A stretch of 64,000 bases of DNA from assembly GCF_900107105.1 (NCBI RefSeq), contig NZ_FNOT01000002.1:310001-374000 (forward strand). Direction: 5' to 3'. Position numbers and translations under genes: made by a program. Below are positions 7,987 through 16,686 of the stretch, in pieces. The DNA is from Geodermatophilus africanus. GTDB taxonomy: Bacteria > Actinomycetota > Actinomycetes > Mycobacteriales > Geodermatophilaceae. Within the stretch, counting starts at the first letter, position 1; each line of letters begins with the position of its first letter. Under the pieces are notes generated by a model. The model did no database searches. It had not been told where the DNA came from and saw only the letters and a list, made by a program, of their open reading frames with translations.

Positions 7987-8313
7987 ACGACGACTCGGGG
8001 CGGGACGACCGCGTCGACGTCGCCGGGCGGACGACCCAGAACGACACCCGGCGACGCCGGCGGGCGCGTGCAGTGTCGACCCGCCGGCGGCGTCGGGGAA
8101 GGGGAGCGGCCGCGGCCGGGAGTGGCGGTCGCCCTCCGTCCCGGCGCGGGTCGGCCCGGTCAGCGCACCTCGGCCGGACGCCCCGGCGACCGCGACTCGT
8201 CGTGGACCCATCACCCCACCCGGGTGCCGCTCCCGTCCGGGAACGCCGAGGGGCGGGGAGGCACCGGTGCCTCCCCGCCCCCCTCCGGGCGCCGCCCTGC
8301 AGAGCTGTCGCAC
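7987..8313. other. Intergenic region between convergent eutC and tctA
   Basis: 327 bp with no convincing gene. It contains a long imperfect hairpin (left arm 8051-8064 GCGACGCCGGCGGG, right arm 8080-8095 CCCGCCGGCGGCGTCG) and the perfect palindrome at 8250-8281. Both fit transcription termination between two converging operons. Confidence 0.6.
8250..8281. terminator. Perfect 32-bp palindrome, bidirectional terminator candidate
   Basis: GGGGCGGGGAGGCACC is followed directly by its exact reverse complement, with no spacer (a hairpin would open a small loop). It lies between the eutC stop and the tctA stop, so it can serve both strands. There is no U-tract, as is usual in very GC-rich actinomycetes. 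Confidence 0.65.
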
Positions 8314-9930
8314 TCAGGAGCTGTCGGAGTCCTGCGACTTGTCGAAGCCCCGCTTCGCCCGCGTCTCGACCGACACCGCCTCGGTCGTGCCGTGGTGGTG
8401 GTGGGCCTCCTCGATCTCGTGCACCGCCTCGTCGAGCACGGGGACGTGCACCCCCTTCCTCGGCAGCAGCAGGCGGACCAGCGGCCACAGCAGGACCAGT
8501 GCCACGATGACGTACACGATGACGGACAGCGGGTCGATCAGCCCACCGATCGCCCCGTTGCTGATCTGCAGCGCCTGCCGCAGCTCCGCCTCGGCGAACG
8601 GCCCGAGGATCACGCCGACGATGGCCGGCAGCAGCGGCAGCCCGAAGCGGCGCATCATGAAGCCGAGCGCGCCGATGACCAGCAGCATGAAGAGGTCGAA
8701 CACGTTGGCGTTCGTCGCGTACGCGCCCAGGCTGGCGAAGAAGAGGATGCCCGCGTACAGGTACGTGCGCGGGATCCGCAGCAGACGCGCCCACAGCGGC
8801 GCCAGTGGCAGGTTCAGCACCAGCAGCGCCGTGTTGCCGATGAAGAGGCTGGCGATCAGGCCCCACACCAGCTCCGGCTCGCTGTCGAACAGCTGCGGCC
8901 CGGGCTGGATGCCGTAGCTCTCGATAGCGGCGAGCAGGACCGCCGCGGTGGCCGTCACCGGGATGCCCAGGGTCAGCAGCGGCACGAGCCCGCCCGCGGC
9001 CGAGGCGTTGTTCGTGGCCTCCGGCCCGGCGACGCCCTCGATGGCACCCTTGCCGAACTCCTCGGGGTGCCGGGACAGCCGCTTCTCGGTGACGTAGGAG
9101 AGGAACGTCGGGACCTCGGCCCCACCGGCCGGGACGGCGCCGAAGGGGAACCCGATCGCGGTGCCGCGCAGCCACGGCTTCCACGAGCGGCGCCAGTCCG
9201 ACCGGCTCATCCGCGGGTTGCCCACCGGGATGACCTCGACCGGGCGGCGGCGCAGGTGGGCCGCGGTCCACAGCGCCTCACCGACGGCGAACAGGCCGAC
9301 CGCCACGACGACGATGTCGATGCCGTCGGCGAGCTCGCCGATGCCGAAGGTGAGCCGCTGCTGGCCGGAGGTGGCGTCGATGCCGACCAGCCCGATGGCC
9401 AGGCCGAGCCCGAGCGAGGCCAGGCCGCGCACCCGGGAGCTGCCGAGCACGGAGGTCACCGCGATGAACGCCAGCACCATGATCGCGAACATGTCGGCCG
9501 GCGAGACCTCCACGGCGAGGTCGGCGACCAGGGGGGCCAGCAGGGCCAGCAGCAGCGTGGCGATGGTCCCGGCGACGAAGGAGCCGATCGCCGCGGTGGC
9601 CAGGGCCTGCGCGGCGCGGCCGGACCGGGCCATCTTGTTGCCCTCGATGGCGGTGACCACCGAGGCGCTCTCACCCGGGGTGTTCAACAGGATCGACGTC
9701 GTCGACCCGCCGTACATGCCGCCGTAGTAGATGCCGGCGAACATGATGAGCGCGGTGGTGACGTCCAGGCCGCGGGTCAGCGGCAGCAGCAGTGCCACCG
9801 CCATGGCCGGGCCGATGCCAGGAAGGACGCCGATCGCCGTGCCCAACAGCACGCCCAGCAGCGCGAAGGCCAGGTTGGTCGGCGTCAGGGCGGTGCCGAA
9901 GCCCTCCAGGAGGGAGCCGAACGCGTCCAT
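8314..9930 (-). CDS. tctA: Tripartite tricarboxylate transporter large membrane subunit TctA, 538 aa
   Basis: Large permease of a TTT family solute importer. The diagnostic N-terminal motif [19 protein letters not shown] lies at about residues 34-52 and is followed by [19 protein letters not shown]; about 11-12 hydrophobic segments follow. The C-terminus holds a histidine run (EEAHHHHGT) of unknown role. The ATG overlaps the tctB stop by one base. With TctC and TctB it should import citrate or a related di/tricarboxylate using an ion gradient; the actual solute is not readable. Confidence 0.93.
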   Translation of the reverse strand: MDAFGSLLEGFGTALTPTNLAFALLGVLLGTAIGVLPGIGPAMAVALLLPLTRGLDVTTALIMFAGIYYGGMYGGSTTSILLNTPGESASVVTAIEGNKMARSGRAAQALATAAIGSFVAGTIATLLLALLAPLVADLAVEVSPADMFAIMVLAFIAVTSVLGSSRVRGLASLGLGLAIGLVGIDATSGQQRLTFGIGELADGIDIVVVAVGLFAVGEALWTAAHLRRRPVEVIPVGNPRMSRSDWRRSWKPWLRGTAIGFPFGAVPAGGAEVPTFLSYVTEKRLSRHPEEFGKGAIEGVAGPEATNNASAAGGLVPLLTLGIPVTATAAVLLAAIESYGIQPGPQLFDSEPELVWGLIASLFIGNTALLVLNLPLAPLWARLLRIPRTYLYAGILFFASLGAYATNANVFDLFMLLVIGALGFMMRRFGLPLLPAIVGVILGPFAEAELRQALQISNGAIGGLIDPLSVIVYVIVALVLLWPLVRLLLPRKGVHVPVLDEAVHEIEEAHHHHGTTEAVSVETRAKRGFDKSQDSDSS

Positions 9931-10442
9931 CAGAGGATCCCCCTCAGGATGCCCGGGGGCAGCACGATGCCGAGCCCGAGGGCGAACAGGTAGAAGGAGC
10001 CGATCGACAGGGCGAAGGCGATCACGGCGTCGCGCACGTAGTGCCGGCTGCCGAGGGCGAAGGCGCTGCCCCAGAACAGGATCGCGCCCGAGAACACCCA
10101 GCCGAGGCTCTCGATCAGCAGCGCGTTGGCCAGGAACGCGGCGGCGAGCATCACGATCGTCGTCCAGTCGGTGCCGCCGGTGAGCTCGACGTCCTCACCG
10201 CCCTCGGGCTCCCCGCGGCCGCCGCGCTTCACGTCGATGGCCAGGACGACGCCGACGACGACCAGCAGCGCGCCGACGACCGTGGGGACGACAGCGGGCC
10301 CGACCGGCCCGCGGACGATCCGGCTCTCCGGCAGGAGGAGGGCCTGCACGATGACGAGGAGGCCGAGCGCCGCCAGGAACAGGGCCACTCCGTACTCGGA
10401 GCGGCCCTGTTCCTGGGCGCTGCCCCTGGGGGCAGAGGTCAC
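9930..10442 (-). CDS. tctB: Tripartite tricarboxylate transporter small membrane subunit TctB, 170 aa
   Basis: Four hydrophobic segments (about residues 20-38, 50-70, 98-118, 135-160) in a 170-residue protein placed between tctC and tctA is the standard TctB arrangement. Family features include [20 protein letters not shown] near the N-terminus and a final [15 protein letters not shown]. The GTG start at 10440-10442 overlaps the tctC stop (GTGA), showing tight coupling. Confidence 0.9.
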   Translation of the reverse strand: MTSAPRGSAQEQGRSEYGVALFLAALGLLVIVQALLLPESRIVRGPVGPAVVPTVVGALLVVVGVVLAIDVKRGGRGEPEGGEDVELTGGTDWTTIVMLAAAFLANALLIESLGWVFSGAILFWGSAFALGSRHYVRDAVIAFALSIGSFYLFALGLGIVLPPGILRGIL

Positions 10443-11446
10443 GTCAGGCCCAGCTCGCTCAGCACGCCCTGGACGCGCTGGCTCTCCTCGTCGAGGAAGG
10501 AGCCGAACTCGTCACCGGTGACGAAGGAGTCGGTCCAGCCCTGGTCCTCCAGCTCCTGCTGCCAGGCCTCGCTGTCGTGGACCTGGGTGATCAGGTCGAT
10601 GTGCCGCTGAGCTTCCTCGGGGGTGATGTCCGGGGCCGCCACGATGCCGCGCCAGTTGGTGAAGGTCAGGTCCACGCCCGACTCGGTCAGGGTCGGGGCG
10701 TCGACGCCCTCGACCGGCTCCTCGCTGGTGACCGCGAGGATGCGGACGTCACCGGAGGCGGCCGGCTCGGTGACCTCGCCGATGCCGGTGGCGGCGAAGG
10801 CCACGTCCCCGCCGAGGATGCCGGCCAGCAGCTCGCCGCCGCCGTCGTAGGCCACGTAGTTGACCGAGGTCGGCGTCACGCCGACCTCCTGCGCCAGCAG
10901 CATCGGCGTCAGGTGGTCCGGGCCGCCGGGGTTGGACGCGCCGCCGACGGGCGTGTTGCCCGGGTCGGCCTTCCAGGCGGCGACCAGGTCGTCGATGGTC
11001 TGGAACGGCGAGTCGGCCGGGACGACGATCGCCTCGGCCTCCTCGATCAGCCGCGCGATCGGCGTGGTCTGCTCGAGGGTGGCCTCGGACTGGTTGCTGT
11101 ACTGCGCGCCCACCACGCCCAGGCCCATCTGCATGAGCATGTCGGCGTTGCCGGTCTCGTTGACCAGGCGCTGCAGGCCGACGGTGCCGCCGGCGCCCTC
11201 GAGGTTGAACACCTCGATCCTCTCGGCCAGCTCCTCCTCCTCGGCGACCTGGGCCAAGGCGCGGGCGGTGGTGTCGTAGCCGCTGCCGGGCGAGTTCGGG
11301 ACCAGCACCCGCAAGCCGGTGACCGGGCCCTCCTGGGTGCCGCCACCGGAAGCGGAGCCGCCCTCGGCGGTGGTGCCGCACCCGGTCAGCAGCAGCCCGG
11401 CGGCCACGGTGCCTACGGTGAGCTTCCTCAGGGAAGCGTTGCGCAT
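10439..11446 (-). CDS. tctC: Tripartite tricarboxylate transporter substrate-binding lipoprotein TctC, 335 aa
   Basis: The ATG at 11444-11446 has a textbook AGGAGG site. A signal peptide with lipobox LLLTGC gives Cys at about residue 24, so the mature protein is a membrane-anchored extracytoplasmic binding protein. The Bug/TctC fold is marked by LRVLVPNSPGSGYDTTARAL and by NPGGPDHLTPMLLAQEVGV. It is first in the tctCBA operon and divergent from the citA-type kinase, a classic pairing in which the two-component system responds to the transported carboxylate. Confidence 0.93.
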   Translation of the reverse strand: MRNASLRKLTVGTVAAGLLLTGCGTTAEGGSASGGGTQEGPVTGLRVLVPNSPGSGYDTTARALAQVAEEEELAERIEVFNLEGAGGTVGLQRLVNETGNADMLMQMGLGVVGAQYSNQSEATLEQTTPIARLIEEAEAIVVPADSPFQTIDDLVAAWKADPGNTPVGGASNPGGPDHLTPMLLAQEVGVTPTSVNYVAYDGGGELLAGILGGDVAFAATGIGEVTEPAASGDVRILAVTSEEPVEGVDAPTLTESGVDLTFTNWRGIVAAPDITPEEAQRHIDLITQVHDSEAWQQELEDQGWTDSFVTGDEFGSFLDEESQRVQGVLSELGLT

Positions 11447-11482
11447 GGGTTCCTCCTGTGTGTCCGGCGGACGTCCGCCGCT

Positions 11483-11556
11483 CGCAAGGACGGTCGCAAC
11501 GCGCGTGGTGCGTGTCACGCTTGCGTGCGCATTGGGCGTTGTGGTCGTTGTGTGCA
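11483..11556. promoter_or_regulatory. Divergent control region of tctCBA and the CitA-type kinase
   Basis: The gap between tctC and the kinase gene holds the direct repeat CGTTGTGGTCGTTGTG (11537-11552) and an inverted repeat with arms GCGTG and CACGC. A 14-of-16 match to the direct repeat, on the opposite strand, lies just before the universal stress gene (13927-13946). This is the best candidate for the response-regulator site. Confidence 0.45.
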
Positions 11557-11630
11557 CGGCGTCGTGTTGCGCCGCCAGGACCGGCCCGGGTCCGATGGCG
11601 TGCCCCGTCCCGACCAGTCAGGAGTCCCCC

Positions 11631-13220
11631 GTGAACCGGCGGCTCTCGCTCGCCGGCCAGCTGCTCGCGCTGCAGGTGGTCATCGTCTGCGTCGTCCTCG
11701 TCGGCGTCGCGGCCGTCACCGTCGCCCAGTCGATGCAGCGGGCCGAGGAGGTGGAGAGCCGCCGCGCGCTGGAGATCGCCGAGACGCTGGCCAACGGAAG
11801 CGCCACCCGCACGGCGGTGGAGCTCGGCCGCACCGAGTACATCCGCATCACCGCGGAGGAGAGCCGCAGCACCTCCGGGTCCGCCGACGTCGTCGTCGCC
11901 GGGGCCGACCGGACCGTCCTCGCCAGCGCCGACCCAGGACTGCTCGGCCGGCCGCTCGACCTCGGCGCCAGCCGGGTGCTGGAGGGGCGGTCGTGGGTGG
12001 GGGACGTCGAGCTGCCCGGCGGTCACGCCGCAGTCGCCATGGCGCCGGTCTACTCCGCGCGTGGGGACCGCGTGCTCGGCCTGGTCGCGGTGCAGCGGCC
12101 CTACCCCGGGGTCCTGGGGAGCCTGGAGGCGGCCGCGCCCAACCTGCTCACCTACCTCGGGCTGGCCAGCGCGCTGGGCATCGGCGGGTCGCTGCTGCTG
12201 GCGCGCCGGGTGAAGCGGCAGACCCTGGGGCTGGAGCCGGCCGAGATCGCCGGGCTGGTCGAGCACCGCGACGCGATGCTGCACGGCATCCGCGAGGGCG
12301 TGGTCGGGCTGGACCTGCGCGGCCGGGTGACCCTGGTCAACGACGAGGCGATCCGATTGCTGCGCATCCCCGGCGACGCCCTCGGCCGCACGCTCGAGGA
12401 CCTCGGGGTCGCCGAGGAGGTGCGCGCCACGCTGCTGTCCCGCGGGGTCGAGCGCGACCGCGCCGTGGGCAGCGCCGGACGGGTGCTGGTGGTCAACCGG
12501 CTGCCCCTGACCAGCCGCGGACGCCCCCTGGGGTCGGTCGCCACGCTGCGCGACCGCACCGAGCTGCTCGAGCTGCGCCGCGAGCTCGAGCTGACCCGGC
12601 ACGTCACCGACACGCTGCGCGCGCAGGCCCACGAGTTCGACAACCGGCTGCACACCATCGCCGGTCTCATCGAGCTCGGCGAGGCCGAGGAGGCGGTCCG
12701 CTTCGTGCACCGGGTCAGCTCCACCCGCTCGGAGTTCGGACACGCCGTCACCGAGGCCGTCCGCGACCCGGCGCTGGCCGCGCTGCTCATCGCCAAGGCC
12801 AGCCAGGCCGCCGAGCTCGGCGTCGAGCTGCGGGTCGCGCCGGACTCCGCCCTGCCGGTGCTCAGCCCGGAGCTGAGCACCGACGTCGCCACCGTCGTCG
12901 GCAACCTCGTCGACAACGCGATGGACGCCGCGTCGGGTGCCGGGGAGCGGTGGGTCGAGGTGGGCGTGGGTCTGGTGGACGACGAGGTCGACGTCGTCGT
13001 CCGCGACTCCGGCCCCGGCGTCCCCCCGGGCATGGAGACCGAGGTCTTCCGGCGCGGGGTGTCCACCAAGGAGGGCGCGGTGCCCGGCGGACGGGGCATC
13101 GGGCTGTCCCTGGTGCAGCTGGTGTGCACCCGGCGCGGTGGCGAGGCGACGGCCAGCTCCGCGGACGGCTCGGTCTTCACCGCCCGCATCCCGGTCGGCG
13201 CGTCCTTGGTGGACGCGTGA
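11631..13220 (+). CDS. CitA/DcuS-family sensor histidine kinase, 529 aa
   Basis: The GTG at 11631 follows AGGAG by seven bases. Domains: membrane segment (about residues 7-30), extracytoplasmic sensor (about 31-170), second membrane segment (LLTYLGLASALGIGGSLLLA), PAS domain (about 210-310), dimerisation helix with phospho-acceptor His near residue 333 in AHEFDNRLHTIAGLIELG, then an HATPase with N box NLVDNAMDAA, G1 DSGPGVP and G2 GGRGIGLSLV. The H-box places it in the citrate/C4-dicarboxylate sensor group. Divergent from tctCBA and overlapping its response regulator gene, it probably senses the imported acid. Confidence 0.93.
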   Translation: MNRRLSLAGQLLALQVVIVCVVLVGVAAVTVAQSMQRAEEVESRRALEIAETLANGSATRTAVELGRTEYIRITAEESRSTSGSADVVVAGADRTVLASADPGLLGRPLDLGASRVLEGRSWVGDVELPGGHAAVAMAPVYSARGDRVLGLVAVQRPYPGVLGSLEAAAPNLLTYLGLASALGIGGSLLLARRVKRQTLGLEPAEIAGLVEHRDAMLHGIREGVVGLDLRGRVTLVNDEAIRLLRIPGDALGRTLEDLGVAEEVRATLLSRGVERDRAVGSAGRVLVVNRLPLTSRGRPLGSVATLRDRTELLELRRELELTRHVTDTLRAQAHEFDNRLHTIAGLIELGEAEEAVRFVHRVSSTRSEFGHAVTEAVRDPALAALLIAKASQAAELGVELRVAPDSALPVLSPELSTDVATVVGNLVDNAMDAASGAGERWVEVGVGLVDDEVDVVVRDSGPGVPPGMETEVFRRGVSTKEGAVPGGRGIGLSLVQLVCTRRGGEATASSADGSVFTARIPVGASLVDA

Positions 13221-13912
13221 TCAGGACGCTCATCGTCGACGACGACTTCATGGTCGCGCGGGTGCACGCCGGGTTCGTGGCGGCCCTCGACGGCTTCGAG
13301 GTCGTGGGGACGGCGTCCAGCGGCACCGACGCGATCGCCGCGGTCCGGCGGCTGCGGCCCGACCTCGTGCTGCTCGACGTCTACCTGCCGGACATGACCG
13401 GCCTGGAGGTGCTCCGCCGGCTGAGGGCGGAGGGCGTGTCGGTCGACGTCGTCGTCATCAGTGCCGCGCGGGACGTCGACAGCATCCGCAGTGCGCTGCA
13501 CGGCGGCGTCCTGCACTACCTGGTGAAGCCCTTCGACCGGCGGACCTTCGAGGACCGGCTGCGGGAGTACGCCACGGTGCGGGCCGACCTGGCCGCACTG
13601 GGCCAGGCGCGGCAGACCGACGTCGACCGGGTGTTCGCCGGGGCGCGCGGCGGGGGCCGGTCGGTGCCCACGACGCCCAAGGGGATCGCGCCGGAGACGC
13701 TGGAGCTGGTGCGGGAGGCGCTCGGCGCGGCAGGCTCCGAGGGGCTGTCGGCCACCGAGTGCAGCGAGCACACCGGGCTGGCGCGGGTCAGTGCCCGGCG
13801 GTACCTGGAGCAGCTCGTCGCGCAGGAGGAGGCCGACGTCCGCCAGCGGTACGGCACCGCCGGACGGCCGGAGCGGCGGTTCACCCTCCGCACGCCGAAG
13901 CGGCCCGGGTGA
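13217..13912 (+). CDS. CitB/DcuR-family response regulator, 231 aa
   Basis: The GTG at 13217 overlaps the kinase stop (GTGA). The receiver domain has acidic pocket DDDF (residues about 8-11), phospho-acceptor Asp near residue 53 in LVLLDVYLPD, and a switch Lys in LVKPFDRR. The C-terminal part has a CitB-type helix-turn-helix (LSATECSEHTGLARVSARRY). It likely activates the divergent tctCBA operon; the repeated GGTCGTTG motifs upstream of tct/citA and just downstream of this gene are candidate targets. Confidence 0.93.
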   Translation: MIRTLIVDDDFMVARVHAGFVAALDGFEVVGTASSGTDAIAAVRRLRPDLVLLDVYLPDMTGLEVLRRLRAEGVSVDVVVISAARDVDSIRSALHGGVLHYLVKPFDRRTFEDRLREYATVRADLAALGQARQTDVDRVFAGARGGGRSVPTTPKGIAPETLELVREALGAAGSEGLSATECSEHTGLARVSARRYLEQLVAQEEADVRQRYGTAGRPERRFTLRTPKRPG

Positions 13913-13926
13913 GCGGCGGTCGGGGA

Positions 13927-13946
13927 CGCAACGACCGCAACGACCG
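13927..13946. promoter_or_regulatory. Direct repeat before the universal stress gene, similar to the tct/citA site
   Basis: CGCAACGACCGCAACGACCG is a near-exact tandem repeat. Its reverse complement contains CGTTGCGGTCGTTGCG, differing at two of 16 positions from CGTTGTGGTCGTTGTG at 11537-11552. Position 50-70 bp before the usp start suits an activator site. Confidence 0.45.
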
Positions 13947-13995
13947 CTACGGGCACAAGAGCAGCGGGTTCCCCCTCGCCACCTAGGCTCCGGCC

Positions 13996-14391
13996 ATGAC
14001 CATCGTCGTGGGCTACGTCCCCACCCCCGAGGGCGAGGCCGCCCTCGACGCCGCCATCACCGAGGCCCGGCTGCGCGACCAGCCGTTGCACGTCGTCAAC
14101 AGCTCCCGGGGTGACGTGCTGGCCGACCCCCGGTTCGCCTCCGACCGGGTGCTCGACCAGGTCCGCGCCAAGCTCGACCGCGCCGGGGTGGTCTACGAGA
14201 TCGATCAGCGGGTGGCCGGCCACGACGCCTCCGACGAGGTCGTGGACGCCGCCGACCGGCTCAAGGCCAGCCTGATCGTCATCGGCATGCGCCGCCGCAC
14301 GCCCACCGGGAAGCTGATCACCGGCAGCCAGGCGCAGCGGATCCTGCTCGACGCGCACTGCCCGGTGCTCGCGGTCAAGGCCTCTCACTAG
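13996..14391 (+). CDS. Universal stress protein (UspA family), 131 aa
   Basis: A single-domain USP of typical length. The N-terminus MTIVVGYVPTPEGEAALDAA forms the first strand and helix. The C-terminal IVIGMRRRTPTGKLITGSQA contains a GxxR...G(S) nucleotide-binding signature of ATP-binding USPs, and CPVLAVKA is the last strand. It probably binds ATP and acts in stress adaptation. It stands alone, but a repeat resembling the tct/citA site lies just upstream, so it may share the citrate two-component regulon. A hairpin repeat element begins three bases after the stop. Confidence 0.9.
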   Translation: MTIVVGYVPTPEGEAALDAAITEARLRDQPLHVVNSSRGDVLADPRFASDRVLDQVRAKLDRAGVVYEIDQRVAGHDASDEVVDAADRLKASLIVIGMRRRTPTGKLITGSQAQRILLDAHCPVLAVKASH

Positions 14392-14393
14392 AC

Positions 14394-14459
14394 GAAGGAC
14401 CACCCTTCCCCCCACACCTCGCCAGCTCGGCGCGGGCCCCTGAAGGGTGGCCGTTCCAG
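14394..14459 (+). repeat. GC-rich hairpin repeat element, copy 1
   Basis: Begins GAAGGACCACCCTTCCCCCC right after the usp stop and ends with CTGAAGGGTGGCCGTTCC. Outer arms CCACCCTTC/GAAGGGTGG pair perfectly, with an inner GC stem. It closely matches the first unit at 46948. The location fits a transcription terminator; recurrence elsewhere marks it as a repeat family. Confidence 0.75.
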
Positions 14460-14538
14460 CACGTCACCATGCTCGCCGCGAGCGGTGAGGAGGACGGGGT
14501 CGGCCCGAGACGGCCGACTGGAGGGCAGAGGTCCTCTG

Positions 14539-15246
14539 TCACCCCAGCAGGTCGACCCCCTCGCCGGTGCCGGTGGCCAGGTTGCGGAAGATCGTCTCCA
14601 GGCTCCGCTCCAGGTGCCCGGCGAGGGCGGCGGCCGCGGTGTCGGCGTCCCCGGCGAGCAGCGCGTCGCAGACCGCCAGGTGCTCGCTGACGGAGACCTC
14701 GACCCGGCGCGGGTCCAGGTGGGAGAGGTTGCGCAGCCGCGCGGTGTGCGGCCGCAGCTCGGCGATGGTGCGGCGCAGGTGCTCGTTGCGGGTCGCGCCC
14801 ACCACCGCCCAGTCGAACCGGTCGGCCAGCTCGTAGAAGGACCGGGACCCCGCCGTCGACGGCGGCTGCTCGAGCGTGCGGGCGAACGCGTCGCGCATCG
14901 CGGCGAACTCGCGGTGCAGGTCGGCGTCGGCGGCCGCGGCCTGGGCCGCCTGCCGCACGGCCGCGGGCTCCAGCAGCGTGCGGAACTCGAAGAGGTCGCG
15001 GATGCTGCGGGCCGACACCCGGGAGACCCGCGCCCCCTGCCGCGGCACGAGGTCGACCAGCCCCTCGGCGGCCAGCCGGCGCAGCGCCTCGCGCACCGGC
15101 GTCCGGGAGGCTCCCGTGCGCGCGACCAGCGACAGCTCCGACAGCGGCGTCCCGGGCGCCAGCTCGCCGAGCTCGATCTCCTCCCGGAGCCGCCGGTGGA
15201 CCTGCTCGGCCTTGCTGGCCCCCTCGGGCTGCGGGTCGACCGTCAC
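14539..15246 (-). CDS. GntR-family regulator with FCD domain, 235 aa
   Basis: Residues about 12-75 are a winged helix (EQVHRRLREEIELGELAPGT, then LSELSLVARTGASRTPVREALRRLAAEGL). The FCD ligand domain follows (about 85-215), with the typical metal-binding acidic/His positions (EFRTLLEP, FYELADRFD, SEHLAVCDALLAGD). The GTG start overlaps the stop of the Ldh2-type dehydrogenase gene. A strong palindrome centred near 16341, between that dehydrogenase and the divergent catabolic operon, is the likely operator. The ligand is probably a small carboxylate. Confidence 0.92.
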   Translation of the reverse strand: MTVDPQPEGASKAEQVHRRLREEIELGELAPGTPLSELSLVARTGASRTPVREALRRLAAEGLVDLVPRQGARVSRVSARSIRDLFEFRTLLEPAAVRQAAQAAAADADLHREFAAMRDAFARTLEQPPSTAGSRSFYELADRFDWAVVGATRNEHLRRTIAELRPHTARLRNLSHLDPRRVEVSVSEHLAVCDALLAGDADTAAAALAGHLERSLETIFRNLATGTGEGVDLLG

Positions 15247-16307
15247 GCCGGTACCCCGCCGGGGAAGGGCACGCCGGTCTCGCCCGACAGCCGCCGCAGC
15301 TCGGCCAGGGCGTCCCGGGCGAGGACGACCCCGCCCGCGGCCAGGGTGGCGGCCTCGGCGAGGTCCTCGACCTCGCCCGGGTACCGGACGGCGTCGGATC
15401 CCTGCGCGAGCGGCGTCGTCCGCACCTCGTCGACGAGCTGCCGCACGCGGGCGTCGAAGCCGGCGCGGTCGCCGAAGGCCTCGGGGTCGAGGGCCAGGAA
15501 CAGGTGGCCGCAGCCACTGCGCGCCTCCGGCTCGTAGGGCCCGTGCACGCCGGTGCCGACGGCGCTGCCGGTGAGCGCGCCGGAGAGCACGTCCATCATG
15601 AACGCGATCGCGTACCCCTTGTGCCCGGCCATCGGCAGGACCACCCCGAGCACCCCCTCCGCCGGATCGGTCGTCGGCGCGCCGTCCGCGGTGAGTGCCC
15701 AGGACTCGGGGATCGACTCACCGCGGCTCTGCGCCAGGTAGATCTTGCCCCGGGCGACCGCGGTGTTCGCGATGTCGAGGGCGACGACCGTGCCGTCGGG
15801 CCCCGGTGCGGCGATCGACCACGGGTTGGTGCCCACGCGCTTCTCCCGCCCGCCCCACGGCGCCATCGCCGGGCTGGCGTTGGTGGTGAGGACGGCGACG
15901 AAGCCGTCCTGCGCCGCCCGCCGGGTGAACCACATGGCCGTGCCGAAGTGGTTGGAGTCGCGGACGCCGACGACGCCGACGCCGTGCTGCCGGGCCCGGT
16001 CGGTCGCCAGGGCGCGGGCGCGGTCGGTGAGCACCTGGCCGACGCCGGCCCGCCCGTCGAGCAGCACCAGCGGGCCGGTGTCGCTGAGCACCGCCGGCTC
16101 GGTGACCGCGCGCATGGCGCCCGACCGCAGCCGCGCCGCATACCAGGGCAGCCGGAGCAGGCCGTGCGAGGAGTGGCCCCACAGGTCGGCCTGCACGAGG
16201 GAGTCGGCGACCAGCGCCGCGTCGCCGCCGGGCACGCCGAGCGCCGACAGGGCCGCACTCCCGAACGCCCTCAGCGCCGCCGGGTCGAACCGTCCGTCCG
16301 TCACCAC
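15243..16307 (-). CDS. Ldh2/malate dehydrogenase-family oxidoreductase, 354 aa
   Basis: Member of the malate/L-lactate/ureidoglycolate dehydrogenase family (NAD(P)-dependent, unrelated to classical LDH). Signatures: LWGHSSHGLLRLPWYAARLR, GVRDSNHFGTAMWFTRRA with the catalytic His, and VGTNPWSIAAPGPDG. The GTG at 16305-16307 (or the adjacent one at 16304) follows GGAGGAGG; longer upstream frames would run through the operator. It forms an operon with the GntR gene and is divergent from the ABM-cupin-aldehyde dehydrogenase operon, so it probably acts on a 2-hydroxy acid in the same pathway. Confidence 0.9.
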   Translation of the reverse strand: MVTDGRFDPAALRAFGSAALSALGVPGGDAALVADSLVQADLWGHSSHGLLRLPWYAARLRSGAMRAVTEPAVLSDTGPLVLLDGRAGVGQVLTDRARALATDRARQHGVGVVGVRDSNHFGTAMWFTRRAAQDGFVAVLTTNASPAMAPWGGREKRVGTNPWSIAAPGPDGTVVALDIANTAVARGKIYLAQSRGESIPESWALTADGAPTTDPAEGVLGVVLPMAGHKGYAIAFMMDVLSGALTGSAVGTGVHGPYEPEARSGCGHLFLALDPEAFGDRAGFDARVRQLVDEVRTTPLAQGSDAVRYPGEVEDLAEAATLAAGGVVLARDALAELRRLSGETGVPFPGGVPA

Positions 16308-16320
16308 TTGCCTCCTCCGC

Positions 16321-16362
16321 GGGTTGTGTGCTGGGCTGTATACATATTGGCATACACAACCC
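16321..16362. promoter_or_regulatory. Nested palindromic operator between two divergent catabolic operons
   Basis: A 9-bp inverted repeat GGGTTGTGT (16321-16329) and ACACAACCC (16354-16362) encloses TGTATACA (16337-16344). TNGTATACNA-like cores are typical FCD-type GntR operators. It lies between the ribosome sites of the Ldh2-type gene and the ABM gene, so the GntR protein encoded at 14539-15246 likely represses both directions. Confidence 0.7.
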
Positions 16363-16374
16363 GGGAGGTCGAGG

Positions 16375-16686
16375 GTGTTCAGCTTGGTGGTCCAGATGGA
16401 GGTGCGGCCGGGTCGGCGCGAGGAGTTCCTCGCCGGCATGGCCGACAACGCGGAGGCCGCGGTCCGCGACGAGCCGGGGTGCCTGCGGTTCGACGTGTGC
16501 TCGGTCGCCGACGACCCGCACCGCTTCGTCCTCTACGAGCTCTACACCGACGCTGACGCGTTCGCCGCCCACAAGGCGTCCCCGCACTTCGCGCGCTGGC
16601 GCCGGCTCGCCGAGCAGGTGCTCGCCGGCCAGGTCAACACCCCCGGCGAGCTGCTGGTCACCCACACCGCCGAGGAGTCCGCATGA
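16375..16686 (+). CDS. Antibiotic biosynthesis monooxygenase (ABM)-domain protein, 103 aa
   Basis: A compact ferredoxin-like alpha/beta barrel: VVQMEVRPGRREEFLAGM, EPGCLRFDVCSVADDPHRF and LYELYTDADAFAAHKASPHF are standard ABM-domain blocks. These small dimeric proteins are cofactor-free oxygenases or isomerases; here it is the first gene of a catabolic operon. The GTG at 16375 follows GGGAGG. The stop overlaps the cupin start (ATGA). Confidence 0.88.
   Translation: MFSLVVQMEVRPGRREEFLAGMADNAEAAVRDEPGCLRFDVCSVADDPHRFVLYELYTDADAFAAHKASPHFARWRRLAEQVLAGQVNTPGELLVTHTAEESA

Noticed and set aside
10577-13912. 1111-residue frame containing the response regulator
   Set aside because: Only the last 231 codons (from 13217) match a protein family; the rest is antisense to tctC or out of frame with the kinase.
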